From Vibrio tubiashii (GTDB lineage Bacteria > Pseudomonadota > Gammaproteobacteria > Enterobacterales > Vibrionaceae): 64,000 nt of DNA. The notes under the pieces are model-generated. The model had not been told where the DNA came from. It saw only the letters and a list, made by a program, of their open reading frames with translations, and did no database searches. This document shows positions 45,519 through 53,808 of this stretch, piece by piece; position 1 is the stretch's first letter, and each line of letters begins with the position of its first letter. The position numbers and the translations under genes were made by a program. The DNA lies in NCBI RefSeq assembly GCF_028551255.1, contig NZ_CP117030.1, forward strand, positions 1 through 64,000. Reading direction: 5' to 3'.

Positions 45519-45997
45519 TCTAAAGGCAGTTGGAAGGTACTCTTGATCTCTTTAACCGACACATTTGATTGAATAGCGCTGACTCCTTTGACGCGTCTTA
45601 TCGAGCTGATTCGTTCAAAGTATTCATCAAGATCTTTCGCGACCACTTGCACAATGTAATCTGCTCCGCCAGCAATACAATGACACATGAGTATCCAATC
45701 GGACTCTGCGACATAATCTTCAAATGGTTGGGTATTTTCGACCTCATGGCTGCCTAAAGTCACCAGTGTAAAACCCGAAACCTGAAAGCCGAGTTTCTTA
45801 CGATTCAATCGAGCGGCATACCCCTCGATATAGCCCTCTTCCTCCATCTTTTTCCAGCGTCTCCAGCAAGGCGTTTCGCTTAGGTTCACTGTCTCTGCCA
45901 ATTTGGAGTTACTCATTCTGCCATCTTTCTGTATATGTTCTAAGATGGATAAATCTGTATTATCTAGTTCAAAGTTGGTGGATTCTTTCTTTTTCAT
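45515..45997 (-). CDS. Lrp/AsnC-family regulator
   Basis: A 160-aa protein. The N-terminal helix-turn-helix (MSNSKLAETVNLSETPCWRRWKKMEEEGYI) is followed by a RAM ligand domain with CHCIAGGADYIVQVVAKDLDEY. It is divergently transcribed from a LysE exporter (gap 121 bases), which is the usual arrangement for an amino-acid-sensing regulator and its exporter. Confidence 0.92.
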   Translation of the reverse strand: MKKKESTNFELDNTDLSILEHIQKDGRMSNSKLAETVNLSETPCWRRWKKMEEEGYIEGYAARLNRKKLGFQVSGFTLVTLGSHEVENTQPFEDYVAESDWILMCHCIAGGADYIVQVVAKDLDEYFERISSIRRVKGVSAIQSNVSVKEIKSTFQLPLD

Positions 45998-46118
45998 ATC
46001 TTAAATGGAAATAGCCTGCCTTAAATTGCTTTAATGTTAACCCAAATAGCAATTATATTCCTGAGCGAATCGTTAGACTGGATCTCATATTGAAATTATC
46101 ACTTTATGGGAGAGAGCA

Positions 46119-46724
46119 ATGAGTGCTCAACTGATGACAGCTTTCATGTTGTTTGCAATATCGATTTCATTGACGCCAGGGGCGGGAAATATTGCTTTAG
46201 TAGGGCTGTCGAGCCGCTATGGCATTGGGGCAACGCTACCGTTTATCCTCGGTAACGCGGTCGGTGTGGTCGCGATTTTGGGCGGTGCGAGTATTGGCTT
46301 GGTGAGCTTGTTTACTCTTTACCCCGATCTTTACAATGTCTTGAAATGGTTAGGGGCGGGTTACTTGCTCTATATGGCTTGGGGCATTGCCAACATGGAG
46401 ATGGATGGTAACTCCAGTATTAAGAAATCTGGTTTTATGTCCGGCATTTTGGTTCAAATACTCAACCCGAAAAGCTGGGTCGCTTCATTGACGGTGTTCT
46501 CTCAGTTCATTTCCCCAACTAGTGATTACCTATCTCAAGTGGTGATTATTATTAGCGTGATGGTGTTTACTGGTGTCATTGGTATGCTGCTATGGGCGTA
46601 TTTTGGTTCGATGCTTAATCGCTTTATCCAATCTCCGCAAAAAATGGCCTGGATAAATCGAGGCTTTGGTGCCAGTTTAGTACTTGTCGTGATGTTTATG
46701 GTTAGTCAACCCAACTTGCAGTAA
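46119..46724 (+). CDS. LysE/RhtB-family amino acid exporter
   Basis: A 201-aa inner-membrane protein with about six hydrophobic helices. Family features are SLTPGAGNIALVGLSSRYG and ILVQILNPKSWVASLTVFSQF. It probably exports an amino acid or related metabolite, regulated by the divergent Lrp-type gene (inference). A GGGAGAGAG ribosome site precedes the ATG. Confidence 0.9.
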   Translation: MSAQLMTAFMLFAISISLTPGAGNIALVGLSSRYGIGATLPFILGNAVGVVAILGGASIGLVSLFTLYPDLYNVLKWLGAGYLLYMAWGIANMEMDGNSSIKKSGFMSGILVQILNPKSWVASLTVFSQFISPTSDYLSQVVIIISVMVFTGVIGMLLWAYFGSMLNRFIQSPQKMAWINRGFGASLVLVVMFMVSQPNLQ

Positions 46725-46872
46725 GCAAGAGAGCTATCGCAGCGCAAATACAGCCATCCAATAGGCTTTGGTTCACTGATGGCAGTTGAGCAATTTTGTT
46801 CAAGTTTTTTATTGATGACTTGAATATATTGGCCTAGGAATTATGTGAAAGGACTCAAGAAAAGGAGGGAGC

Positions 46873-47700
46873 GTGGGTAAAGATAATCACTTTAAATATA
46901 CAAGCAGTTCTCAGCAGGATGAGGTTTCTATGCTGTGCGCGGTGATGAGTGATTTTACCTACGCGAAGCATGCGCACGAGGAGTACTCAATCGGCTTAAC
47001 GCTTCAAGGCCGACAAGACTTTTTCTGTCGCAGCGCTTTTTATAAAAGCACTCCCGGTAGTGTGATGCTTTTCAATCCGGAAGACATACATGATGGCCAC
47101 TCAGGTGTAGAGCAAAACTTAGAATACGTGATGCTCTACATTCATCCTAATGAGCTGCATCCTCTGTTTCAGGCACTAGGCCATAAAAAGAACACGACAC
47201 TCAGGTTAAACCAAACTTTATTTGATGACTCACTGTTAAGGCGTCAGGTTTACGCTATGTCACAGCGTTTACAAGGAGAGTCTTACTCGAAGATTGAGCA
47301 TGAAGCGAGCCTGTTTCAGTTAGCACAATCTTTAACTCGCCTGCATGGAAGCCTTGAACTTCCGATTCACAAGACGCGAGCAGACAGGCTTTTGCTTAGA
47401 GCGAAAGAGTATATTTTGGCGAACCTTGCTTATGATATCTCTATTGATGACATTGCAGAGGTCGCCAACATGTCGAAGTTCCACTTCATCCGCGCCTTTC
47501 GCGAGCACTTTTGCATAACTCCGCACCAGTACGTTTTGAATTGTCGCATCAACTATGCGCGCAGACAGTTATTGGCAGGACACAGCGCAACGATTGCCGC
47601 TGTCGCCTCTGGTTTTGCAGATGCAAGTCACCTTAACCGTAACTTTAAACGCGTATTTGGCATGACACCAAAACAGTTTCAGCTTCAGTGGAGCCGATAA
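46873..47700 (+). CDS. AraC-family regulator
   Basis: A 275-aa regulator begun at a GTG, supported by a strong AAGGAGGGA sequence. The N-terminal cupin domain has HAHEEYSIGLTLQGRQDFFC and GSVMLFNPEDIHDGHSG. The C-terminal helix-turn-helix pair is ISIDDIAEVANMSKFHFIRAFREHFCITPHQYV and IAAVASGFADASHLNRNFKRVFGMTPKQF. A LysE-family exporter follows 33 bases later on the same strand and is a likely target. Confidence 0.92.
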   Translation: MGKDNHFKYTSSSQQDEVSMLCAVMSDFTYAKHAHEEYSIGLTLQGRQDFFCRSAFYKSTPGSVMLFNPEDIHDGHSGVEQNLEYVMLYIHPNELHPLFQALGHKKNTTLRLNQTLFDDSLLRRQVYAMSQRLQGESYSKIEHEASLFQLAQSLTRLHGSLELPIHKTRADRLLLRAKEYILANLAYDISIDDIAEVANMSKFHFIRAFREHFCITPHQYVLNCRINYARRQLLAGHSATIAAVASGFADASHLNRNFKRVFGMTPKQFQLQWSR

Positions 47701-47733
47701 GCTAAGCGGCTCACTGTGTTTTTGGAGTGCTAA

Positions 47734-48342
47734 ATGTCAGAAATCTTCGCCTACGCGATCGGGGTGATGTATACCCCTGGCCCTGTGAACCTTTTGGGGT
47801 TACATAGTGGCTTGAACAGAAACACACGTTCTCACCTTGGATTCTTTATTGGCGTCGGAATGGCGATGTTCATTTTGTTCGTCATGCTGGGATTTATTGG
47901 TTTAAAGGTGATTAATCCGCAGGTTCTACCTTTCATTAGCTTGGCGGGTTGCCTGTATATATTGCATATCGCGTGGAAGGTTGCGGGCGCGAATGTCGAA
48001 CTCTCTCAGGATACCTGCGATTCAAATTCGCTGAGTTTTCGCGATGGCTTGTTTATGCAGCTACTCAACCCTAAGGCATTAGTCGCGACCTTGCCTGTAT
48101 CAACAATTCAGTTTCCAAGTGTTGGTATTACGGGCAGTGCGATTGTGTTGTGGTCTTTAGTGTTAGCTATTTTGGCTTTTGGCGCACCGACTGGCTACTC
48201 ATTGGCGGGGTTGGTGTTAGGCAAACGAATTTCTAATCCGAGTTACTTTAAAGTGTTCAATCTTCTGATGGCGGCGCTACTTGTTTATGTTTCGCTGACC
48301 ATAGGTTATGAGCATGTGGTTACACCGCTTTTGGCTTTGTAA
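47734..48342 (+). CDS. LysE-family exporter
   Basis: A 202-aa membrane protein with about six hydrophobic helices. It shows the LysE-type start YTPGPVNLLGLHSGLNRNTRSHLGFFIGVG and the internal MQLLNPKALVATLPV. The first helix is shorter than usual. It follows an AraC regulator, and both may form one unit. The substrate is unknown. Confidence 0.87.
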   Translation: MSEIFAYAIGVMYTPGPVNLLGLHSGLNRNTRSHLGFFIGVGMAMFILFVMLGFIGLKVINPQVLPFISLAGCLYILHIAWKVAGANVELSQDTCDSNSLSFRDGLFMQLLNPKALVATLPVSTIQFPSVGITGSAIVLWSLVLAILAFGAPTGYSLAGLVLGKRISNPSYFKVFNLLMAALLVYVSLTIGYEHVVTPLLAL

Positions 48343-48350
48343 GTAACTAG

Positions 48351-48387
48351 GCTCTCAGGAAGCGCCGAACGGGGCTGTCCTGAGAGC
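48351..48387. terminator. Long hairpin between convergent genes
   Basis: GCTCTCAGGA and TCCTGAGAGC form a 10-bp stem around a smaller inner stem (AGC..CC / GG..GCT). It lies in the gap between the converging LysE gene and the MBL-fold gene. There is no strong T-tract on either side, so terminator function is probable but not certain. Confidence 0.5.
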
Positions 48388-48396
48388 TATACCGAC

Positions 48397-49188
48397 TTAA
48401 AATTCCAGTGTTTCACCATCTTGCGGGATGAGTACTTTATTACTTAACCCTTCTGCTTCGAGCGATCGCTTCAGAGTGTCTCGATCTATTGGGCAGTGGT
48501 TTAGCGCTTCCATATGGTTGGCAATAACCTTGTTCGGCGATAAGCGAATAAACTCCATCACCTCATCGCTCGACATAAGCAGCGGCTGGCCGACATCCAT
48601 CTGAGCTTGCCCTGTTGCGACCACAGTAATATCTGGTTTTAGCTCACTCAGCGCTTTTTTTACATCGGGTGTTAATACGGTATCACCGCTAATGTAGATG
48701 CTCGGCTCGTTCGGCAGTTGCAAGAAGAAACCACAGCCATTCGCCATCACTTTATGAATCCAGCCATGACCGTGTTGAGCCGGTACGGCGGTAATCGAGC
48801 CTCCAAGAAATGGCGTGGTCTGCCAAGGTGTTAGCCCATTAGCAACCGTCATTCCGTACTTCTCTAGGTAAGCTTGGTCTTTGCTTAATGTGGTCACTGG
48901 CACGTTCTGCTCAATCAGGAACTTTTCACCGGCAGGATCTAAATGATCGCCATGCTGTAGCGGCTTAAAGCCAAAGCTCTGGCTATGGGTAATCAATGAC
49001 TGGTTAACCTTGCAAAGCAGGGCGTTCGCATTGTTTGGTAAATCTACAGTTGGGTTCTTTGCTGCCTTAAAGCGAAACACGGAAAACGGCGGCATAGAGC
49101 CCTTACCACCTAGCATCGGGTCAATCAAAATATAGTGCTCGCCAGATTCAATAACGAACGTCGCGCTGCGTAAGTGGTGAATTTTCAT
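48397..49188 (-). CDS. MBL-fold metallohydrolase (UlaG-like)
   Basis: A 263-aa protein of the metallo-beta-lactamase fold. It opens with IHHLRSATFVIESGEHYILIDPMLGG, carries HGDHLDP (metal His/Asp), PAQHGHGW, ISGDTVLT and ends with IANHMEALNH. This is the layout of UlaG/YtnP-like or L-ascorbate-lactonase-type enzymes. An AGGAGTT ribosome site precedes the ATG. It is divergent from the GlxA-type regulator with a 99-base gap, so that regulator probably controls it (inference). Confidence 0.88.
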   Translation of the reverse strand: MKIHHLRSATFVIESGEHYILIDPMLGGKGSMPPFSVFRFKAAKNPTVDLPNNANALLCKVNQSLITHSQSFGFKPLQHGDHLDPAGEKFLIEQNVPVTTLSKDQAYLEKYGMTVANGLTPWQTTPFLGGSITAVPAQHGHGWIHKVMANGCGFFLQLPNEPSIYISGDTVLTPDVKKALSELKPDITVVATGQAQMDVGQPLLMSSDEVMEFIRLSPNKVIANHMEALNHCPIDRDTLKRSLEAEGLSNKVLIPQDGETLEF

Positions 49189-49287
49189 GTGTAACTCCTA
49201 TCTGGTTGATAGAGTAAGTATGCAGCTTAGTGGGATTGTGCAATACTGGTCAAAAGGACAACTACCGCTCAAATCGGGTCAAAGTGG

Positions 49288-50247
49288 ATGACGAAATACA
49301 AGATTGCTTTAGTGGCGCTCGATGACATCAGCGCATTTCATCTTTCGGTGCCTTGTTTGGTTTTTCAAGATATCTTTATCGACCAACAGCCAGTGTTTGA
49401 TCTGGTGATCTGTAGTGAAAATATGTCGAGCGTCTCTCTGAGTTCTGGTTTTAACGCCTCAGTAAGCCGTGATCTATCGGCGATGGATGAAGCGGATATT
49501 GTGATCATTCCGAGTTGGCCCAACTCATTGCCCGAGCCAAGCGCGTTTTTGCTAGAGAAACTAAATAGCGCCTATCAACGCGGTGCGACAGTCGTCGGCC
49601 TTTGCTTGGGTGTTTATGCGCTCGCCAAAGCAGGTTTACTGGATGGCAAGCGAGCAACAACCCATTGGGGCTTTAAGCAAGCTTTCCAACAATCATTTCC
49701 TCACGTGACTCTCGACTGTGAGCCGCTGTTCATCGAGCAAGATAGAATAGTAACTTCTGCCGGAACGGCTGCTTCTCTAGATTGTTGTCTTAATATCGTG
49801 CGAACCCGTTGTGGTAATGAAGTGGCATCGCAAATTGCCCGTTTGATGGTGACAGCGCCATTTCGAAGTGGTGGACAGCAGCAATATATCCCCAGCCCAA
49901 TTGCGGCTAAGTCAGATAACGTCACCAGTTTTGGCAAGGTACTCGATGATATTAGTCTGAACTTAGTTAACGACTATGACCTAGACTCTGTCGCTCAGCG
50001 CTGTGCAATGAGTCGACGGACATTTACGCGCCAGTTTAAGGCGGTATATGGCTGCACTTTCGGCGAGTGGTTGCTTAATCAACGCCTAGCATTAAGTCAG
50101 CAACTGCTAGAATCTACCCATCACCCAATATCCACCATCGCAGAGCTTTCTGGGATCGGCTCAGAAAGTGTTTTCCGTAAGCACTTCAAAAAGAGCTTCA
50201 ATGTCTCGCCCTCTGAATGGCGGCTGACGTTTCGTGGGGAGGGGTGA
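49288..50247 (+). CDS. GlxA-type regulator (DJ-1/PfpI domain plus AraC DNA-binding domain)
   Basis: A 319-aa regulator. The N-terminal DJ-1/PfpI-like domain (about 1-185) has the nucleophile-elbow segment GATVVGLCLGVYALAKAGLLDGKRATTHW. The C-terminal AraC domain (about 215-315) has YDLDSVAQRCAMSRRTFTRQFKAVYGCTFGEWL and ISTIAELSGIGSESVFRKHFKKSFNVSPSEW. It is divergent from the MBL-fold hydrolase gene, its probable target. Confidence 0.92.
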   Translation: MTKYKIALVALDDISAFHLSVPCLVFQDIFIDQQPVFDLVICSENMSSVSLSSGFNASVSRDLSAMDEADIVIIPSWPNSLPEPSAFLLEKLNSAYQRGATVVGLCLGVYALAKAGLLDGKRATTHWGFKQAFQQSFPHVTLDCEPLFIEQDRIVTSAGTAASLDCCLNIVRTRCGNEVASQIARLMVTAPFRSGGQQQYIPSPIAAKSDNVTSFGKVLDDISLNLVNDYDLDSVAQRCAMSRRTFTRQFKAVYGCTFGEWLLNQRLALSQQLLESTHHPISTIAELSGIGSESVFRKHFKKSFNVSPSEWRLTFRGEG

Positions 50248-50371
50248 TTAAAAGAGGGGCTTGACCCACCGAACGGTTAGGACATATATCGCGACTTTAC
50301 CTGACTTAAACAGTTCTACGCCATTAACACTTCTTCAATAAATTAATGGCGCAGCGGTGGGCGTGTCGTGG

Positions 50372-51334
50372 TTAAACACATTGCTTTTGTAGGAACTCAA
50401 CACTCTCTCGGTTAGTCAGTTCAAATTTAAAGAACGTCGGGTTGTTTTGACCTTCATCCATTGCTTTTTTTAATGGATCTCGTCTATCTATGAACCACTT
50501 CCTTTCTAATATCCAGAGATATGCGCACTTAATAGAGATCATAGTTTCTTCGGCTCCGTCAGCCATACCAAAGTCCATTCGGATTTTGCGCTTCATTTTT
50601 TGTTTCTCTTCAATCACTTTAGGTGTATCGCCATCTTTGATATCAAAATTACTATGTAGCTTAAGTTGAAGAGGGATGGTTTGCTGCCATGCTTTGTCAT
50701 GAATTAATTCCTCATGAGCGGCGCGTTTGTATATTCCATGGGAGCTGTTTTCAATTACTTTCTTAGATCTGCAGAAGTGAAAATTTTTAAATTGTCCGGT
50801 TCCATCTGCTTTGCGATGGTAGGCGCGATACATCCAAGTTGTCCCATCATACATTATTGCAAGTGGCAGCAGGGTCCTAGCACCATGTTCATCGCTGTTC
50901 TCAGAGATATAATTACAGCAGATAGAGTAGCCGCCATAGATAGCCCTAGTTATTTTGGCTACGTCTTCTATATTCAGTTGGTTTGGTACTTGATCTATTC
51001 TATCAAATGGTATTGCCGTCGGTGCTGTCGGTGTAAGTTTGTTTCGATTGAACCCATGAGCTAACATCCCTAACGCTGTTTCGGCGTCTAAATTGATATA
51101 AGGATTATACTTTTCTCTGATAATTGCATTGGCTTTTAGAGCTCGGTTGTGTTCCATGTTTCCTGTCTTGCTGTACTCGGATAGTGCTTTAGACGCAGCA
51201 GCTTCTCCAATAGAAAACATCTCGCCGATATCAGCTCTTCTTACCACACCAGTAAATCTTAGTTTGAAATCTATATAGGCGAATCGGTCTGCATTACTGG
51301 AGTTCTCTTGCCGTAATATATCAAATGTTTTCAT
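50372..51334 (-). CDS. WYL-domain regulator of the BrxR/CapW type
   Basis: A 320-aa protein. The N-terminal winged helix starts DRFAYIDFKLRFTGVVRRADIGEMFSIGEAAASKALSEY, which matches the R-x2-IDF-L-x-G-x2-R-D pattern of BrxR/CapW regulators. A middle WYL-like domain has LPLAIMYDGTTWMYRAYHRK and FHFCRSKKV (residues about 165-200), as in the W-x-RAY variant of that family. These repress phage-defence operons until a ligand, probably nucleic acid or nucleotide, is sensed. The gene and its upstream region look more AT-rich than the neighbours, suggesting transfer. A 56-aa gene is divergent from it. Confidence 0.82.
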   Translation of the reverse strand: MKTFDILRQENSSNADRFAYIDFKLRFTGVVRRADIGEMFSIGEAAASKALSEYSKTGNMEHNRALKANAIIREKYNPYINLDAETALGMLAHGFNRNKLTPTAPTAIPFDRIDQVPNQLNIEDVAKITRAIYGGYSICCNYISENSDEHGARTLLPLAIMYDGTTWMYRAYHRKADGTGQFKNFHFCRSKKVIENSSHGIYKRAAHEELIHDKAWQQTIPLQLKLHSNFDIKDGDTPKVIEEKQKMKRKIRMDFGMADGAEETMISIKCAYLWILERKWFIDRRDPLKKAMDEGQNNPTFFKFELTNRESVEFLQKQCV

Positions 51335-51460
51335 CTTCTAGCTTCTCTCACGGGGTATTAGCAATTCATTGTTAGCTAGTATTGATCTTACTTTAAAGTA
51401 TCAAAAAATACAGTTAATAAATTAAACAAGATCTTTAATTTATACTTAAGTTTAATTTTA

Positions 51461-51479
51461 ACGTATTAAAACGATACGT
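51461..51479. promoter_or_regulatory. Inverted repeat upstream of the 56-aa gene promoter
   Basis: ACGTAT and ATACGT separated by 7 bases, located directly upstream of the -35 box of the 56-aa gene and 127 bases before the start of the WYL-regulator gene. It is a candidate operator for the regulator. Imperfect inverted repeats near the promoter are typical targets of BrxR/CapW proteins (inference). Confidence 0.4.
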
Positions 51480-51483
51480 GTTA

Positions 51484-51512
51484 TTGACTTGGTTGTTTAG
51501 TTTATGTAATAT
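51484..51512 (+). promoter_or_regulatory. Sigma-70-type promoter for the 56-aa gene
   Basis: TTGACT at 51484-51489 and TAATAT at 51507-51512 with a 17-base spacer, a near-consensus vegetative promoter. The start codon lies 50 bases beyond the -10 box. Confidence 0.75.
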
Positions 51513-51561
51513 GCTCAGAGATGGAGGGGCTGGCTCTTTATCATTTTAAATTGGAGGCCTT

Positions 51562-51732
51562 ATGGCTACTAACGGTAAAACAGGCGATAACCGTCGTCAT
51601 GGTATGGTTCGCGAACGTTCGCAGACGCAAATGCCTTCGGGTAACTGGGTGAAACGTGATGCGAACACAGGGCGTTTTATGGATGTTAAGCAAGATGGCA
51701 CACCATTCAAAGGCGTTCGGAAAGAAAAATAA
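51562..51732 (+). CDS. 56-aa basic protein of a widespread small family
   Basis: A 56-aa protein (begins MATNGKTGDNRRHGMVRERS). GNWVKRDANTGRFMDVK near the middle and PFKGVRKEK at the end match a recurring small hydrophilic family that I recall from many bacteria, often described only as hypothetical. It is rich in Lys, Arg and Gly, with no membrane or metal motif. A TTGGAGGCC ribosome site, a strong promoter and a strong terminator frame it as a single-gene transcript. Its function is unknown. Confidence 0.8.
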   Translation: MATNGKTGDNRRHGMVRERSQTQMPSGNWVKRDANTGRFMDVKQDGTPFKGVRKEK

Positions 51733-51769
51733 AAAGGCACTTTCAGTAGAATACTAAAAGTGCCTTTTT
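51732..51769 (+). terminator. Rho-independent terminator of the 56-aa gene
   Basis: A stem of GGCACTTT with AAAGTGCC (with an inner AGTA/TACT pairing around GAA) directly overlaps the stop codon and is followed by TTTTTA. Confidence 0.9.
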
Positions 51770-51946
51770 ACTAGCGAAGTGAAATGTAGTCGTCATTGGC
51801 GTGATCGATTACAAGACCCAACACTAAGAGGTCTCAGGTCTCTATAGAAACCCAATCGCTCGGTGAGAATTGCGATATTACCTTTCTATGGCTTTCACTT
51901 CAATCGTTGAGTTCCCTCTTTGTTAGGAAGTATGGAGGAATCTCTC

Positions 51947-52048
51947 ATGAGTATTCGACCAAAACTCGTTGATGTTTGCGCGTATGTACGTCGCCGTTTC
52001 GGCCGACTCGAATACGTTTGTAAGCATAAACGCTCATACCCACGATAA
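51947..52048 (+). CDS. Possible 33-aa basic peptide
   Basis: A short open frame of 33 codons (begins MSIRPKLVDVCAYV, ends KRSYPR) with a strong GGAGGAA ribosome site 6 bases before the ATG. It has Cys11 and Cys26 and a net positive charge. I think similar short Cys-Tyr-Val-Arg-rich peptides occur in vibrios, but cannot confirm this. It lies between the 56-aa gene and the four-gene operon in a region of about 370 bases with no larger gene. The rest of that gap shows only a GGTCTCAGGTCTC direct repeat and the hairpin at 52067. Confidence 0.45.
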   Translation: MSIRPKLVDVCAYVRRRFGRLEYVCKHKRSYPR

Positions 52049-52066
52049 GTGACATCAATTTAGTTT

Positions 52067-52083
52067 GGCGGGCTTCGCTCGCC
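52067..52083 (+). promoter_or_regulatory. Stem-loop ahead of the four-gene operon
   Basis: GGCGGG CTTCG CTCGCC folds into a 6-bp stem with one G-T pair. It ends 21 bases before the ATG of the membrane-protein gene. No T-tract follows, so it may be a leader structure or a processing or weak termination signal for the 33-aa frame. Confidence 0.4.
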
Positions 52084-52104
52084 TTATAGAAAGGTACAAT
52101 ACCT

Positions 52105-52872
52105 ATGTTAGATCTACTGACAGATCCAATCGTGCTCGCGGTTCTTATTGGCCCGATCGCTGGCATTGTTTGGACAAAAATACTTAACGCAGACTCTCGC
52201 AATAGCGAGGCGCTGTCAAAGGGCCATATTAGAGTCTCGAATAGCGGCACAATCACCGCGAGCGATGACAGCAATATCCAGATTGGTCATGGTAATAACG
52301 TTACCAATCATAACCATAATTACAACGGCGGCCAGGTAACGAAATCGCAAGCTGAAGGTGAGATTTTCCTCTTTGGAGTGTTAGGGGTTATCGCCGCAAT
52401 TCTCTATGTTCGCCATCGAGAATGGGCTCTCGGGTTTAGTCTATTATTCCTTCTTTTCAATGCCGCTTTTACGCTCGGCTATTTTGAATCTAAGAATACA
52501 AAAGTCATTAAAACCTTAGCCTATGGTGTTCTGTTCTACATTCTTTATTCCATCTATCGATCGCCCATAGACCCATACTATGTCAGTGTTGTGCAAGCGT
52601 TAAAGGGGCAAGGGCTAAAAGCCTACATCGAAGCCATTCGTTTGGATCTCCTTCCTTTCCACATCATTTTGGCAGCAATAAGCCAAGCAGGGGCCCTGTT
52701 CCTCACGGTGTTTGCTTCCCATGCGATTCGAACAACACATGCGGAGCGAGGGTTCGCAAATAATCTCAAAAAGATTGGTGTAATGGTTATTGCATTAGCA
52801 ATGCCGTTGTATCTACTTAATCTTGAGGCTGTTAACGCTCAGATTATCACCTTCATAGGAGAAGCAATATGA
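52105..52872 (+). CDS. Polytopic membrane protein with Asn/Gly/His-rich segment
   Basis: A 255-aa protein of unknown family. One hydrophobic segment is near the N-terminus (about 8-26). A polar stretch (about 40-78) follows with alternating small and polar residues, SNSGTITASDDSNIQIGHGNN and NHNHNYNGG, which looks like a short beta-solenoid turn and a possible metal site. Four to five further hydrophobic helices come after residue 85. The ribosome site is weak (AAAGG, 11 bases upstream). It overlaps the lipoprotein gene by four bases, so the products are probably made together and may form one envelope complex (inference). Confidence 0.75.
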   Translation: MLDLLTDPIVLAVLIGPIAGIVWTKILNADSRNSEALSKGHIRVSNSGTITASDDSNIQIGHGNNVTNHNHNYNGGQVTKSQAEGEIFLFGVLGVIAAILYVRHREWALGFSLLFLLFNAAFTLGYFESKNTKVIKTLAYGVLFYILYSIYRSPIDPYYVSVVQALKGQGLKAYIEAIRLDLLPFHIILAAISQAGALFLTVFASHAIRTTHAERGFANNLKKIGVMVIALAMPLYLLNLEAVNAQIITFIGEAI

Positions 52873-53534
52873 AGTCATTATGGATAGTCTTGTTATCTGT
52901 GCTTCTTTCCGCTTGCTCGGCCTCTATCCCCAAAGAAGTCGTTGAGCTTTCCTACAAAATGGATAAGGACATGACGCATGTGGAACAGGCCTATATGGAC
53001 TTGGTTCGTCAGCATATAGATGTTCTTAAGAAACAGCGAGAAGACTACTTGTACAACGAGTGGGTGCCTGCATTGCTTGAAGACTGGATAGTCGAAGGAA
53101 TGCTGATTGAGATGGCGCAGGGGAAAGTGGTTTATGACAACCAAGTGGAAGATTTCGTCCCGGTGGATAAACCCAATAGGCTGGCTCAGCTCAACGGTGT
53201 TAAGGAATGGGCGCTTGTTGCGACTGAAGAAATTGAGGCGAAGCGCCGTGAGCTCATCGTGCCATTGGAAAAAGCTGAGTCTGTGATGTTAGCTGATATC
53301 CGTCAGAGTTTCGCATTAATGAAGCAAGGGAATCAGACCATTACCGCTCATCTTAATAGCATTAGAGAAGTGCAAGATGTGCAGAATGAGCTACTTGAAA
53401 GTGTCGATTTAGAGCAGTTAAGAAATAATATCAATCAACAACTTAGTGAGTTATCGGATCAGGCTGCTAAAGGCTTAGATAAGGTTCGTGAACTCGATCA
53501 GAAAGCACAACCTTACCTGGAGAAAATCAAATGA
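52869..53534 (+). CDS. Helical lipoprotein of unknown function
   Basis: A 221-aa lipoprotein: signal sequence with lipobox LLSAC (Cys16). The mature part is almost entirely charged helix, with coiled-coil-like heptads in the first 60 residues and after residue 130 (LNSIREVQDVQNELLESVDLEQL and onwards). No enzyme motif is visible. A GGAGAAGC ribosome site lies within the end of the upstream gene. It overlaps both neighbours by four bases. It may act as a periplasmic partner or spacer for the membrane protein encoded upstream. Confidence 0.75.
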   Translation: MKSLWIVLLSVLLSACSASIPKEVVELSYKMDKDMTHVEQAYMDLVRQHIDVLKKQREDYLYNEWVPALLEDWIVEGMLIEMAQGKVVYDNQVEDFVPVDKPNRLAQLNGVKEWALVATEEIEAKRRELIVPLEKAESVMLADIRQSFALMKQGNQTITAHLNSIREVQDVQNELLESVDLEQLRNNINQQLSELSDQAAKGLDKVRELDQKAQPYLEKIK

Positions 53535-53800
53535 GTATGAGAAACCGAATTAAGAAGTCTGTAGCAACCGCAAACCGTCAATTGGCAGAACGAGAGTTTC
53601 AACTACTGTTGGACACTCGCCTTGATTTGGAGGCGTTAAGTCCTGCGATTAAAGGCCATGCCCAATATCAAGCCTTGATGGATGTGATACAGGCGGCATC
53701 CGAACGCAATTTGAGTGTGGCTGAGTTTGAAAGCAATGTTCGCCAATTGGGTGAAGGGGCTTGGGAACTCACACAAGATATTATCAACGCGGTTCGCTAG
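53531..53800 (+). CDS. Small helical protein of the four-gene operon
   Basis: An 89-aa cytoplasmic-looking protein, helical and charged, with a basic start (MSMRNRIKKSVATANRQLAE) and no known motif. A second ATG at 53537 is possible. It starts four bases before the end of the lipoprotein gene and is eight bases from the next gene, so it is part of the operon. It could be an adaptor or immunity-like protein; nothing in the sequence decides this. Confidence 0.65.
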   Translation: MSMRNRIKKSVATANRQLAEREFQLLLDTRLDLEALSPAIKGHAQYQALMDVIQAASERNLSVAEFESNVRQLGEGAWELTQDIINAVR

Positions 53801-53808
53801 GAGGACTT

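Noticed and set aside
46799..46824. TTCAAGT/ACTTGAA inverted repeat upstream of the GTG-start AraC gene
   Set aside because: Only 7 bp in AT-rich sequence; chance is likely without comparative data.
50319..50351. CGCCATTAA/TTAATGGCG inverted repeat between converging genes as a terminator
   Set aside because: The loop is 15 bases and no T-tract follows; it may be a weak structure but I could not support a call.
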